A stretch of DNA of 64,000 nucleotides from Flagellimonas sediminis (lineage in GTDB: Bacteria > Bacteroidota > Bacteroidia > Flavobacteriales > Flavobacteriaceae), in contig NZ_JAAAMI010000007.1 of the NCBI RefSeq assembly GCF_010500845.1, positions 62,001 through 126,000 on the forward strand, given 5' to 3'. Shown here piece after piece: positions 1-7,468 of the stretch. Below the pieces are notes generated by a model. It had not been told where the DNA came from, searched no databases, and worked only from the letters and a program-made list of their open reading frames with translations. How positions within the stretch are numbered: position 1 is the stretch's first letter; each line of letters opens with the position of its first letter. The position numbers and the translations under genes were made by a program.

Positions 1-191
1 CAGACACCAAAATAGCCTTTGAATTTACTGATGCCAAAAACGTTTTTACCATTTACGGTATACACCGGAAAACTCCATTTAAAATCCTCCACACAATCGG
101 TTTGGAGGGCCAACTCGCGCAAAAGTGCAATACCATCCTTAAATGGGTGTTCCTTTTCATAAAAGGCTTCTAGTTTTTCCGATCTTTCCAT
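1..191 (-). CDS. DUF1801 / YdhG-like protein, N-terminal part
   Basis: The gene runs off the left edge of the window, so only about the first 63 residues are seen, starting MERSEKLEAFYEKEHPF. The segment with FKWSFPVYTVNGKNVFGI and a following FKGYFGV resembles the DUF1801/YdhG fold, small cytosolic proteins of unproven role sometimes called iron chaperone-like. The start ATG lies one base after the stop of the upstream peptidase T gene, so the two are probably cotranscribed. The family call comes from pattern memory and is moderately sure. Confidence 0.6.
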   Translation of the reverse strand, partial: MERSEKLEAFYEKEHPFKDGIALLRELALQTDCVEDFKWSFPVYTVNGKNVFGISKFKGYFGV

Positions 192-192
192 C

Positions 193-1422
193 TTACTTGA
201 TTTGACTGGCGGTCAGCTCACAAATTTTCACAATGACCTCCACTGCTTTTTGCATGCTTTCCAAAGGAATGTACTCATATTTTCCGTGAAAATTATGTCC
301 GCCCGCAAAGATATTGGGGCAGGGCAGGCCCATAAAACTCAGTTGGGAACCATCCGTACCACCCCGAATGGGTTTGATGATGGGTTCAATGCCCAAGGAT
401 TTCATGGCCTCTTCGGCAATCTCCACAATATGGAAAACGGGCTCCACTTTTTCCCGCATGTTGCGGTATTGGTCCTCAATGACCAAACTCACATAGTCCC
501 CGTACTTTTGGTTGAGTTTGTCCACAATGTCTTTCAACAATTCTTTTCTGGCCTCAAAATGAACGGCATCGTGGTCGCGGATGATCAGTTCGATCTCGGC
601 CTTTTCAATTTCGCCCTTGATCTTGTGCACATGGAAAAAACCTTCCATTCCCGTAGTATGTTCCGGAACTTCCCTTGGGGGGAGCAGGCTTAAAAATTCA
701 TTGGCAATGCCGATGGCGTTCACCATTTTGTTCTTGGCATAACCTGGGTGCACACTTTTGCCCGTCAAAGTGATGTTGGCCTTGGCCGCATTGAAATTTT
801 CGTATTCCAGTTCGCCGATTTGGCTGCCATCCATGGTGTAGGCCCAATCGGCCCCGAATTTTTTCACATCGAACTTGTGGGCTCCTCGGCCAATTTCTTC
901 GTCGGGGGTAAAGGCAATGCGGATTTTCCCATGTTTGATCTCGGGATGTTGCACCAAATATTCCATGGCTGTAACGATTTCCGCCACACCGGCCTTGTCA
1001 TCAGCACCCAAAAGGGTAGTGCCGTCGGTGGTTATCAACGTCTGTCCCTTGTATTGCAACAGGTCTTCAAAATAATCGGGAGACAGTACAATGTCCTTTC
1101 CCTTGTGCAAAACGATGTCCTCACCATTGTAATTTTCAATGACCTGGGGCTTCACGTTCTTCCCTGAAAAATCAGGTGATGTGTCCATATGCGAGATGAA
1201 ACCGATGGTGGGCACTTTTTTGTCCACATTGCTCGGCAGCGTGGCCATGATATAGGCATTTTCATCAATGGAAACCTCTTGAAGACCAATTTGATGCAAC
1301 TCCATCACCAGCTTTTTGGCCAGGTTCCATTGCTTTTCGGTACTTGGAGTCGATTTGGAATAAGGGTCACTCTGGGTATCGGTCGTCACATAGTCCAGAA
1401 AACGGGGCAGTAGTTTTTCCAT
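193..1422 (-). CDS. pepT: Peptidase T (tripeptide aminopeptidase, M20B)
   Basis: This is a cytosolic di-zinc exopeptidase that removes the N-terminal residue of tripeptides. The 409-residue length is normal for the family. The metal and catalytic motifs are complete: SHMDTSP (His78, Asp80), LGADDKAG around 139-145 and [11 protein letters not shown] around 172-182 with the catalytic Glu pair, plus a late [10 protein letters not shown] motif with the last His ligand. A minus-strand TAnnTTTG element sits about 15 bases upstream of the ATG. The DUF1801-like gene follows after one base, which suggests an operon. Confidence 0.95.
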   Translation of the reverse strand: MEKLLPRFLDYVTTDTQSDPYSKSTPSTEKQWNLAKKLVMELHQIGLQEVSIDENAYIMATLPSNVDKKVPTIGFISHMDTSPDFSGKNVKPQVIENYNGEDIVLHKGKDIVLSPDYFEDLLQYKGQTLITTDGTTLLGADDKAGVAEIVTAMEYLVQHPEIKHGKIRIAFTPDEEIGRGAHKFDVKKFGADWAYTMDGSQIGELEYENFNAAKANITLTGKSVHPGYAKNKMVNAIGIANEFLSLLPPREVPEHTTGMEGFFHVHKIKGEIEKAEIELIIRDHDAVHFEARKELLKDIVDKLNQKYGDYVSLVIEDQYRNMREKVEPVFHIVEIAEEAMKSLGIEPIIKPIRGGTDGSQLSFMGLPCPNIFAGGHNFHGKYEYIPLESMQKAVEVIVKICELTASQIK

Positions 1423-1436
1423 GTTGGGCGTTTCAT

Positions 1437-1444
1437 CAAAAATA
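1437..1444 (-). promoter_or_regulatory. Bacteroidota-type -7 element for pepT
   Basis: On the minus strand this reads TATTTTTG, an exact match to the Bacteroidota TAnnTTTG core. It lies 14 bases before the pepT ATG, giving a very short leader. Confidence 0.5.
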
Positions 1445-1519
1445 AGGCTTAATCGGGCTCATTTTGAATTTCGAATGGATTAAAAAAGTATCTTTCCCTA
1501 TCATTTAAATCAACCTACA

Positions 1520-1939
1520 TTGAAGCCAATTTGTTTGATTTTTTTTCTAATCCTATGTATTTCGGCCAATGCCCAAATGGAATGTATGCTGGGTGTGGGC
1601 GGAAAGGACAACGAGACCATCACAAAGGTTTTTGAACTTACACAGGAGCAACAGAAGAGCCTGAAAAACTGGAGCGCCGAACTAAAGGTCAGGAATGATA
1701 TTTTAAGGGAAAAGGCCGAATACCTGATGAAGAAGAACGAAGAGAGTTCGCCTGAGGTTTTGGTCACGGTTTCCATAGAATATCAGGTTATTTTGGATAG
1801 CATGAAACAGAACATCCGGATGATGGACAAACGTCTGTTGGGCACCTTCAGCGAGGTGCAATATGAGCGTTATACGAAGTTGTGCAACCAAATGACCTTG
1901 CGTCCTATCTACGTAAATAAGTCTGTTGACGAAAATTGA
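1520..1939 (+). CDS. Small secreted protein, unknown function
   Basis: I do not recognise this 139-residue protein. It starts with a clear signal peptide ending near the sequence ISANAQ, so it should be periplasmic or released. The mature part is mostly helical and charged, with ELTQEQQKSLKNWSAEL and QNIRMMDKRLLGTFSEVQYERY, loosely like small helical periplasmic chaperones such as the Spy/CpxP group, but the LTxxQ-type motifs are too weak to claim that. The reading frame opens at TTG 1520; no ATG or GTG precedes it before an in-frame stop at 1481, and starting later would destroy the signal peptide. Confidence 0.7.
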   Translation: MKPICLIFFLILCISANAQMECMLGVGGKDNETITKVFELTQEQQKSLKNWSAELKVRNDILREKAEYLMKKNEESSPEVLVTVSIEYQVILDSMKQNIRMMDKRLLGTFSEVQYERYTKLCNQMTLRPIYVNKSVDEN

Positions 1940-1944
1940 ACGAA

Positions 1945-1978
1945 TTGCGATAATCTGTAGCTAGAGTTTTTATTTTTG
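1945..1978 (+). promoter_or_regulatory. Promoter of pyrD
   Basis: TTG at 1945-1947 and TATTTTTG at 1971-1978 fit the Bacteroidota -33/-7 pattern with 23 bases between them. The -7 core overlaps the first codon of the longest open frame (TTG 1976), which argues that translation starts at the downstream ATG 1994. Confidence 0.5.
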
Positions 1979-1993
1979 TCCAAAATCTTTTTG

Positions 1994-3031
1994 ATGTACA
2001 AAATCCTCGTCCGCCCAATCCTTTTTTTGTTCGATCCAGAGACTGCACACCACTTTTCATTTTGGGCCATTAGGATTTTTTCAAGGTTGGGTCTGGGCTT
2101 TCTTTTTAGGAAAACCTTCGTCTTGGACGATCCCAAGTTGGAGCGTAATCTTTTTGGGTTGAAATTTAAAAACCCTGTGGGGTTGGCAGCAGGATTTGAC
2201 AAGGATGCGAAATTGTACAACGAATTTTCGGATTTCGGTTTCGGATTTGTGGAAATCGGGACGGTAACACCCAAACCCCAGCCGGGCAACCCACGGAAAA
2301 GGTTGTTCCGCCTGGTGCAGGACAAGGCCATCATTAACCGCATGGGCTTTAACAACAAAGGAGTTTTTGAAGCCGTGGAACAATTAAAGAAAAAACATCG
2401 GGTATTAATAGGTGGAAACATTGGAAAGAACAAAGTGACCCCAAACGAAGAAGCCATCAAGGACTATCTTATTTGTTTTGAAGCTTTGTTTGAACACGTG
2501 GATTATTTTGTGGTGAACGTGAGTTCACCCAATACTCCGGGACTTCGTGAACTTCAGGATAAGGAGCCCTTGACAAATCTGTTGAAAAAATTGAAAAGCC
2601 AGAATGCGAAGCTGTCCAAAAAGCTCAAACAAAAGGAGAAGCCGATTCTGTTGAAGATTGCTCCGGATTTAACAGATGATCAACTCATGGATATCATCGA
2701 TATTGTTAAGGCCACCAATATAAATGGAATCATCGCCACGAATACAACCATTGAACGCAAGGATTTAAAGACCCATTTGATTGTTACTGAGGAAAAGGGC
2801 GGTTTAAGTGGTAAACCCTTGACTAAAAGAAGCACGGAAGTCATTCGGTTCCTGTCCGAAAAAAGCAATAAAGCTTTTCCGATCATCGGTGTGGGTGGAA
2901 TCCATTCGGCGGAAGATGCATTGGAAAAATTGGATGCCGGGGCCGATTTGGTCCAGCTCTACACTGGGTTTATCTACGAAGGCCCAGGACTCATCAAAAA
3001 AATCAACAAGGCCATTTTGGACCGGATGTAA
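1994..3031 (+). CDS. pyrD: Dihydroorotate dehydrogenase (quinone), class 2
   Basis: The enzyme oxidises dihydroorotate to orotate in pyrimidine synthesis, using FMN and passing electrons to membrane quinone. It has 345 residues from ATG 1994. The N-terminal hydrophobic/amphipathic stretch [16 protein letters not shown] is typical of membrane-associated class 2 enzymes. FMN-barrel motifs follow: [33 protein letters not shown] with the catalytic Ser, [20 protein letters not shown] and GVGGI. A longer frame opening at TTG 1976 overlaps the promoter core, so I reject that start. It lies just upstream of a LysE-family gene. Confidence 0.95.
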   Translation: MYKILVRPILFLFDPETAHHFSFWAIRIFSRLGLGFLFRKTFVLDDPKLERNLFGLKFKNPVGLAAGFDKDAKLYNEFSDFGFGFVEIGTVTPKPQPGNPRKRLFRLVQDKAIINRMGFNNKGVFEAVEQLKKKHRVLIGGNIGKNKVTPNEEAIKDYLICFEALFEHVDYFVVNVSSPNTPGLRELQDKEPLTNLLKKLKSQNAKLSKKLKQKEKPILLKIAPDLTDDQLMDIIDIVKATNINGIIATNTTIERKDLKTHLIVTEEKGGLSGKPLTKRSTEVIRFLSEKSNKAFPIIGVGGIHSAEDALEKLDAGADLVQLYTGFIYEGPGLIKKINKAILDRM

Positions 3032-3070
3032 TAGGTCATGCACAGCTTGTTTTTGTATACCGAGGAAACC

Positions 3071-3697
3071 ATGCATTACCCTATTCTGATAGGGTTTGTG
3101 GTGTCTTCATTGGCCTTGGCCCTTTCCCCTGGACCGGACAATATTTTTGTACTCACAGAGAGCATTTCCAATGGTGTAAAATCTGGATTGGCCACAGTGT
3201 ATGGATTGATTTCAGGTTGCTTGGTGCACACGACCTTGCTGGCTTTTGGTGTTTCGGAAATCATCAAACGGAGCGACACCTTGTTTTTTGCAATGAAGCT
3301 TTTTGGGGCAATGTACCTGTTGTTTTTGGCCTTCAAGGTGTATCGAAGTGATGCATCCATCCTATTGAACAAGGAAAAGACGCCGGCCAAATCCACAAAA
3401 AAATTGTTCATGACCGGTTTTACCATGAACGTGCTCAACCCGAAGGTTACCATTTTTTTTCTGGCCTTTTTTCCTGGGTTTTTGTTCAGTGATACGTTGA
3501 ATACCGTACTTCAATTTTATGTCCTGGGATTACTGTTCATGCTTTGCGCCCTGATCATTTTTAGCCTTCTTGCCGTGTTGGCAGGAAGTGTTTCCAAATA
3601 CCTTACAACCCATAACAAGGCCGGATTTTACTTAAAATGGGTCCAAATCGTGGTTTTTACGGGCATCGCCATTTATCTGATCTTATCGGATAAATAG
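3071..3697 (+). CDS. LysE/RhtB family amino acid exporter
   Basis: This inner-membrane protein of 208 residues has about six hydrophobic segments. The family signature SPGPDNIFVLTESISNGVKSGLATVYGL is near the N terminus, and GFTMNVLNPKVTIFFLAFFP is in the middle. Members export amino acids or homoserine lactones; the substrate here is unknown. I chose ATG 3071 because the family begins close to the first helix; an in-frame ATG at 3038 would add 11 residues of little hydrophobic character. It follows pyrD by 39 bases, and HMG-CoA lyase starts 20 bases after its end. Confidence 0.85.
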   Translation: MHYPILIGFVVSSLALALSPGPDNIFVLTESISNGVKSGLATVYGLISGCLVHTTLLAFGVSEIIKRSDTLFFAMKLFGAMYLLFLAFKVYRSDASILLNKEKTPAKSTKKLFMTGFTMNVLNPKVTIFFLAFFPGFLFSDTLNTVLQFYVLGLLFMLCALIIFSLLAVLAGSVSKYLTTHNKAGFYLKWVQIVVFTGIAIYLILSDK

Positions 3698-3706
3698 TGC
3701 TATTTT

Positions 3707-3714
3707 TACGTTTG
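3707..3714 (+). promoter_or_regulatory. -7 element almost touching the HMG-CoA lyase start
   Basis: TACGTTTG matches TAnnTTTG exactly and ends only three bases before the ATG at 3718. If it is used, the transcript would be leaderless or nearly so. Confidence 0.35.
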
Positions 3715-3717
3715 CCT

Positions 3718-4581
3718 ATGTCAAATATCAAACTCATAGAATGTCCTCGGGACGCCATGCAGGGAATCAAGACCTTTATCCCCACAGATGAAAAAGTGAG
3801 GTATATACAGGCTTTGTTGGGCTGTGGTTTTGATACGATTGATTTTGGAAGTTTTGTCTCGCCCAAGGCCATTCCACAAATGCAGGACACCGCAGAGGTT
3901 TTGGCCAAACTGGACCTTTCCCGCACCAAGAGTAAACTATTGGCCATTGTGGCCAATATTCGGGGTGCGGAGGATGCCTGTGAACATCAGGCGATTGACT
4001 ATTTGGGCTTTCCTTTTTCCATTTCGGAGAACTTTCAGATGAGGAACACCCATAAGACCATAGCACAATCTGTGGAAACCCTGAAAGGGATTTTGGATTT
4101 GGCCCATGCGCACGACAAAAATGTGGTCACGTATATTTCCATGGGTTTTGGAAACCCGTATGGTGATCCGTGGAATGTGGAGATCGTGGGGGAGTGGACC
4201 GAGAGGCTAGCCGAAATGGGCACTCATATCTTGTCTCTGTCCGATACTATCGGAAGCTCTACGCCAGAAGTGATCGACTATCTTTTTTCCAATTTGATTC
4301 CCAAGTACCCAGAAATTGAGTTTGGGGCCCATTTACATACCACGCCCACCAAATGGCACGAGAAAGTGGATGCTGCCTATAAGGCAGGCTGTCGTCGTTT
4401 TGATGGTGCGGTACAAGGTTTCGGTGGTTGTCCTATGGCCAAGGATGAACTCACGGGAAATATGCCCACGGAAAAAATGCTTTCGTACTTTACCTCCCAA
4501 AAAGCGGATACAGGAGTAAACTGGATGGTTTTTGAGGCAGCATACAACAAGGCTACCGAATTATTTTCCGTATATCACTGA
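3718..4581 (+). CDS. Hydroxymethylglutaryl-CoA lyase
   Basis: The enzyme splits HMG-CoA into acetyl-CoA and acetoacetate, the last step of leucine breakdown. It is a cytosolic TIM barrel of 287 residues. It shows IECPRDAMQGIKTFIPT at the N terminus, the usual position of the R-D-x-x-Q motif, FDTIDFGSFVSPKAIPQMQDT, DTIGSSTPE, a GAHLHTT metal-ligand motif near residue 206, and GGCPMAKDELTGN near residue 240, which carries the conserved active-site Cys. ATG 3718 is favoured over the upstream open frame at 3697 because the family starts right before the I-E-C-P-R-D motif. Confidence 0.9.
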   Translation: MSNIKLIECPRDAMQGIKTFIPTDEKVRYIQALLGCGFDTIDFGSFVSPKAIPQMQDTAEVLAKLDLSRTKSKLLAIVANIRGAEDACEHQAIDYLGFPFSISENFQMRNTHKTIAQSVETLKGILDLAHAHDKNVVTYISMGFGNPYGDPWNVEIVGEWTERLAEMGTHILSLSDTIGSSTPEVIDYLFSNLIPKYPEIEFGAHLHTTPTKWHEKVDAAYKAGCRRFDGAVQGFGGCPMAKDELTGNMPTEKMLSYFTSQKADTGVNWMVFEAAYNKATELFSVYH

Positions 4582-4619
4582 AAATCAATACTTAATTTCA
4601 TTTTTGAATCCTTTCTACC

Positions 4620-4650
4620 TTGTGATTTAAATTAAGTCTAAATAAATTTG
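4620..4650 (+). promoter_or_regulatory. Promoter P1 of the porin/FMN operon
   Basis: TTG at 4620-4622, exactly 20 bases, then TAAATTTG at 4643-4650: a full match to the Bacteroidota -33/-7 arrangement. The spacer is filled by the dyad at 4625-4643, a placement typical of a repressor operator. Confidence 0.55.
4625..4643 (+). promoter_or_regulatory. Fur-family-like operator before the porin operon
   Basis: ATTTAAATTAAGTCTAAAT is an imperfect 9-1-9 inverted repeat (7 of 9 positions pair). It matches the better dyad at 7343-7361 closely, with TCTAAAT identical. The 7-1-7 layout is that of Fur/PerR/Zur boxes. It lies inside the spacer of promoter P1 and directly upstream of the -33 of a second promoter. 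Confidence 0.4.
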
Positions 4651-4678
4651 GTTAATCATGAAAGTAAAAATAAATTTG
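4648..4678 (+). promoter_or_regulatory. Promoter P2 of the porin/FMN operon
   Basis: TTG 4648-4650, 20 bases, TAAATTTG 4671-4678. The spacing equals that of P1. The -7 element ends 22 bases before the ATG at 4701. Confidence 0.5.
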
Positions 4679-4700
4679 CCGCGCTATTATCTAAAATCTC

Positions 4701-5879
4701 ATGAAACAATCAATTTTACTGTTCAGTTTACTTTTTACAAGTTTAATATTTGGCCAAACCATAACTGATTCAATACAATTGGATCCGCAAAAACAAATTA
4801 ATGCCGCCCAGCGTTTGCTATCTGGTAATTATGCTTCTGCGGTAACAGTAGGGGCCTACGGCGAAATGCTCTACAATCAACCCGAAGCCCAGAATGGTGA
4901 ACTTGATGTTCAACGTTTGGTGGTATTGTTCGGTTACCGATTTGATGATAGAACCCAGTTTGTTACCGAAATTGAATTTGAGCATGTTGAAGAAGTTTAT
5001 GTAGAACAGGCGTTTGTCAATTATAACGCGGCACCAAATTTTAACATAAGGGGTGGCCTTATGTTGGTGCCTATGGGCATCATTAACGAGTTCCATGAAC
5101 CCACCACATTTAATGGAACTGAGCGCCCTGAATTGGATAATGTAATTGTACCGACAACATGGCGCGAGTTAGGGGTTGGAGTTACGGGTAGATTTAATTC
5201 TTTGTCCCTTGGCTATCAGGCATATCTTTTTAATGGGTTCAAATCTTCCCAATCAGATGGTGAAGGTGGTGTTCAGGGATTGTTAGGGGGATCCAGTGGT
5301 CTTCGTGGTGGTAGGCAAAAAGGTATTCAATCCACTATTGATAGTCCAAACCTATCCACTAAATTGGATTATTACGGTATACCGGGACTACGCCTTGGAT
5401 TTTCAACCTATTTTGGTAGAACCCAAGCGGCGGATAATGTTGAGGAGTTTGATGGTTCAGACATTGGAATGGTCATGTATGGCCTGGACGCTCGATTTGC
5501 ACATCAAAATTTTACGGCAAGGGGACAATTTATCCACGCGTCTTTATCTGATACTGATTTGTATAATAATTTGACAGGCAGTAATTTAGGCAGTGCTTTG
5601 CAGGGCTGGTATTTGGAAAGTGCCTATAATGTGCTTCCAATGGGCAAAAGACAAAAGCTTTATGCCTTTGCACGGTATGAAACTTACAACTCGCACTTTA
5701 AAGTTGATGGATCTTTACAAGCCAATGAGGCATACGATCGTTCCGATATTACAACAGGATTGACCTATCATATTGCTCCAGGGGTTGTTGTAAAGGGAGA
5801 TTACCAATTCAGAAGCAATGCAGCTGATGATAGTGATGTTCCTGATCGTTTGAACTTTGGTATAGGAGTGTGGTTCTGA
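4701..5879 (+). CDS. Outer-membrane porin-like beta-barrel
   Basis: The protein has 392 residues, a signal peptide (MKQSILLFSLLFTSLIFGQ), then alternating beta-type sequence rich in Y, F, G and N. It ends in GIGVWF with a terminal aromatic residue, as outer-membrane barrels do. Stretches such as NFNIRGGLMLVPMGIINEFHEPTTF resemble the OprO/OprP-like porins annotated in Flavobacteria. The substrate is unknown. It is the first gene of a three-gene operon with an FMN-binding protein and a 4-helix membrane protein. Two promoters and a Fur-family-like dyad precede it, so metal-dependent control is possible. Confidence 0.75.
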   Translation: MKQSILLFSLLFTSLIFGQTITDSIQLDPQKQINAAQRLLSGNYASAVTVGAYGEMLYNQPEAQNGELDVQRLVVLFGYRFDDRTQFVTEIEFEHVEEVYVEQAFVNYNAAPNFNIRGGLMLVPMGIINEFHEPTTFNGTERPELDNVIVPTTWRELGVGVTGRFNSLSLGYQAYLFNGFKSSQSDGEGGVQGLLGGSSGLRGGRQKGIQSTIDSPNLSTKLDYYGIPGLRLGFSTYFGRTQAADNVEEFDGSDIGMVMYGLDARFAHQNFTARGQFIHASLSDTDLYNNLTGSNLGSALQGWYLESAYNVLPMGKRQKLYAFARYETYNSHFKVDGSLQANEAYDRSDITTGLTYHIAPGVVVKGDYQFRSNAADDSDVPDRLNFGIGVWF

Positions 5880-5926
5880 TAGATGCCAATCCAAAAGAAA
5901 GGATTAGTAAAACATTACATTTAGTC

Positions 5927-6454
5927 ATGACAAAAGCGGGGTTTTTAGGTTTTATTTTTCTATTATTTTCTTTTGGGTCTGCTGTTTTTCCAGGTTTGGA
6001 CAAGAAATCCATAAAGGAAATTGAAAAGACTTTTGGAACTGCGGATTTTAAGTTGGAACCCATATCTATCCAAGAGGAAATCAATTCAATTTTGCCGATG
6101 AAAATTGCTTGGGAAAATCTTTATAAGGTAAATACTTCGGATGCTCTGTTGGGTTATGCATTTTGGAATCAGGCGCCAAGTAAAACAGCTATGTTCGACT
6201 ACCTGGTAATATTTGATGACAGTTTGAAAATTATCAATGTAAAAGTGCTTGTTTACAGAGAGGACTATGGAGGTGAAATTGGAAGCAACCGTTGGCTAAA
6301 ACAATTTATTGGAAAATCAAGAGCAGATCGCATAAAAGCTGGCGAAAATATAGATGTAATTTCAGGGGCCACCATTTCAGTGAATTCCATGGCCAAGGAA
6401 ATGGACAATCTTTTGCAAAGTATTGATATTCTACAAACAAAAGACCAAATTTGA
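5927..6454 (+). CDS. Periplasmic FMN-binding protein with flavinylation motif
   Basis: The product has 175 residues. Its N-terminal hydrophobic stretch (GFLGFIFLLFSFGSAVF) should take it to or through the inner membrane. The C-terminal part is an FMN-binding domain like NqrC/RnfG; D143-V-I-S-G-A-T149 fits the consensus at which ApbE transferases attach FMN to Thr. The open frame begins at GTG 5870 inside the porin gene, but ATG 5927 starts directly at the export signal and is preferred. The next gene overlaps the stop by one base. I infer an extracytosolic electron carrier; the partner is not known. Confidence 0.75.
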   Translation: MTKAGFLGFIFLLFSFGSAVFPGLDKKSIKEIEKTFGTADFKLEPISIQEEINSILPMKIAWENLYKVNTSDALLGYAFWNQAPSKTAMFDYLVIFDDSLKIINVKVLVYREDYGGEIGSNRWLKQFIGKSRADRIKAGENIDVISGATISVNSMAKEMDNLLQSIDILQTKDQI

Positions 6455-6954
6455 TGGAATACAATGGCTTGCTTTGCACCTTATCCAAAGAGATCAGACT
6501 CTTTATTGCTACTTTTGTTATCATACTTTCCATAGGATATTTTACAGGGCTACTTTTTATAAAACATACTGAGGCTACATCTCCAAATGGAATTGAGGAG
6601 AATTATTTGGGCAACGAAGAGGATGAGGAGGCAACCGTAATGAAGTTCAAAAAGGGGGATAGGGAGATGCTCACCACGGTTCACACCCATATTTTGTCCA
6701 TGTCTTTCATCTTTTTTTTATTAGGCGGACTGGTTTGGATGACCCAAGCTCCAAAAAAGTGGAAGCTTTTTTTGACCATTGAGCCTTTTCTTTCCGTAAT
6801 CCTCACCTTTGGTGGAATTTATCTGATGTGGTCTGGAATCAGTTGGTTCAAATATGTAGTAATCGTTTCAGGAATCCTGATGACGGTTTGCTTTACTGGA
6901 GCCGCCAGTTTGGTATTGTGGCAATGTATCAGACCGGTAAAGCTGGATAATTGA
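6454..6954 (+). CDS. Four-helix inner-membrane protein, unknown
   Basis: I do not recognise this 166-residue protein with confidence. It has four hydrophobic helices, an acidic loop (GNEEDEEATVMKFKKGDRE) after the first helix, and a histidine pair in TTVHTHILSMSFIFF at the start of helix 2. Histidines so placed could bind heme or metal. Its ATG overlaps the stop of the FMN-binding gene (TGATG), so the two are translationally coupled. From the context I infer that it passes electrons or ions to the flavoprotein; this is unproven. Confidence 0.7.
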   Translation: MEYNGLLCTLSKEIRLFIATFVIILSIGYFTGLLFIKHTEATSPNGIEENYLGNEEDEEATVMKFKKGDREMLTTVHTHILSMSFIFFLLGGLVWMTQAPKKWKLFLTIEPFLSVILTFGGIYLMWSGISWFKYVVIVSGILMTVCFTGAASLVLWQCIRPVKLDN

Positions 6955-6960
6955 TTTTCC

Positions 6961-7311
6961 TCAGTTCTCAATAAACTGATAATCGATATCCTGAAAATTC
7001 AGAAAGGTAATTCCGGGCTCTTCAAAGGAAAGTAATCCCATTAATTCCTGTACTTCTTCCCTGTTGACCAAAATTATAAAATGTTTTTTGCCTACAGAAA
7101 TGGGGATTTTTCTATGGTGTGCCCAATGCTGCAAGTGGCTTTCCCAATACCTTAGATCCAATTGTCCAATGTATTCCTTCATGGCATCCAGTTCCCATTC
7201 ATACAATTCAAAACAGAGGTTATTGAATAACAGTTGGAACAGTTTGGTATGGTTGCAAAAGGTTAAAACACCATTTTTGGGTCGATTAAGAACGTTCAAG
7301 GATTGACACAT
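6961..7311 (-). CDS. DUF6686-like small cytosolic protein
   Basis: The protein has 116 residues and no signal or membrane segment. The pattern MCQSLNVL...NGVLTFC...LFQLLFNNLCFELYEWE...YWE matches my memory of the Bacteroidota family DUF6686, whose function is not known. N-terminal Cys and His residues (C2, C19, H21) could bind metal. It converges on the porin/FMN operon, with seven bases between stops. Its promoter carries the best copy of the dyad also found before that operon, suggesting shared control. Confidence 0.65.
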   Translation of the reverse strand: MCQSLNVLNRPKNGVLTFCNHTKLFQLLFNNLCFELYEWELDAMKEYIGQLDLRYWESHLQHWAHHRKIPISVGKKHFIILVNREEVQELMGLLSFEEPGITFLNFQDIDYQFIEN

Positions 7312-7328
7312 AATATGGTTTTGTGCCT

Positions 7329-7336
7329 TAAATATA
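7329..7336 (-). promoter_or_regulatory. -7-like element of the DUF6686-like gene
   Basis: On the minus strand this reads TATATTTA, one base from TAnnTTTG, 18 bases before the start codon. The dyad at 7343-7361 would then cover its -33 region. Confidence 0.35.
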
Positions 7337-7342
7337 AAAATA

Positions 7343-7361
7343 AATTAGAATGATTCTAAAT
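7343..7361 (-). promoter_or_regulatory. Fur-family-like 7-1-7 operator
   Basis: The core TTAGAATGATTCTAA (7345-7359) is a perfect 7-1-7 inverted repeat with the AATnATT centre shared by Fur, PerR and Zur boxes. With two more bases on each side it pairs at 8 of 9 positions. It overlaps the expected -33 region of the divergent DUF6686-like gene and is about 80 bases upstream of the guaB -7 element, so control of guaB is less likely. Confidence 0.5.
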
Positions 7362-7437
7362 AATGATTAAAAAATCTGGAATTGAGCTATAGAAAATCTC
7401 TATTTGGATTGCAGGCTGATTTCAATAAAAATAGTGG

Positions 7438-7445
7438 TATATTTG
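7438..7445 (+). promoter_or_regulatory. -7 element of guaB
   Basis: TATATTTG is an exact TAnnTTTG match, 23 bases before the guaB ATG. No purine riboswitch-like fold is evident in the short leader. Confidence 0.5.
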
Positions 7446-7468
7446 CACGCAATTAATCCGTAATTGCA

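Noticed and set aside
202..1413. Several plus-strand frames of 60-163 residues
   Set aside because: They are antisense to peptidase T, which has all metal-binding motifs.
1976..1993. TTG 1976 as pyrD start
   Set aside because: It overlaps the -7 element at 1971-1978, and family members begin at the M-Y-K segment encoded from 1994.
7343..7361. Operator of guaB
   Set aside because: The dyad is about 80 bases upstream of the guaB core promoter but overlaps the divergent promoter, so the DUF6686-like gene is the likelier target.
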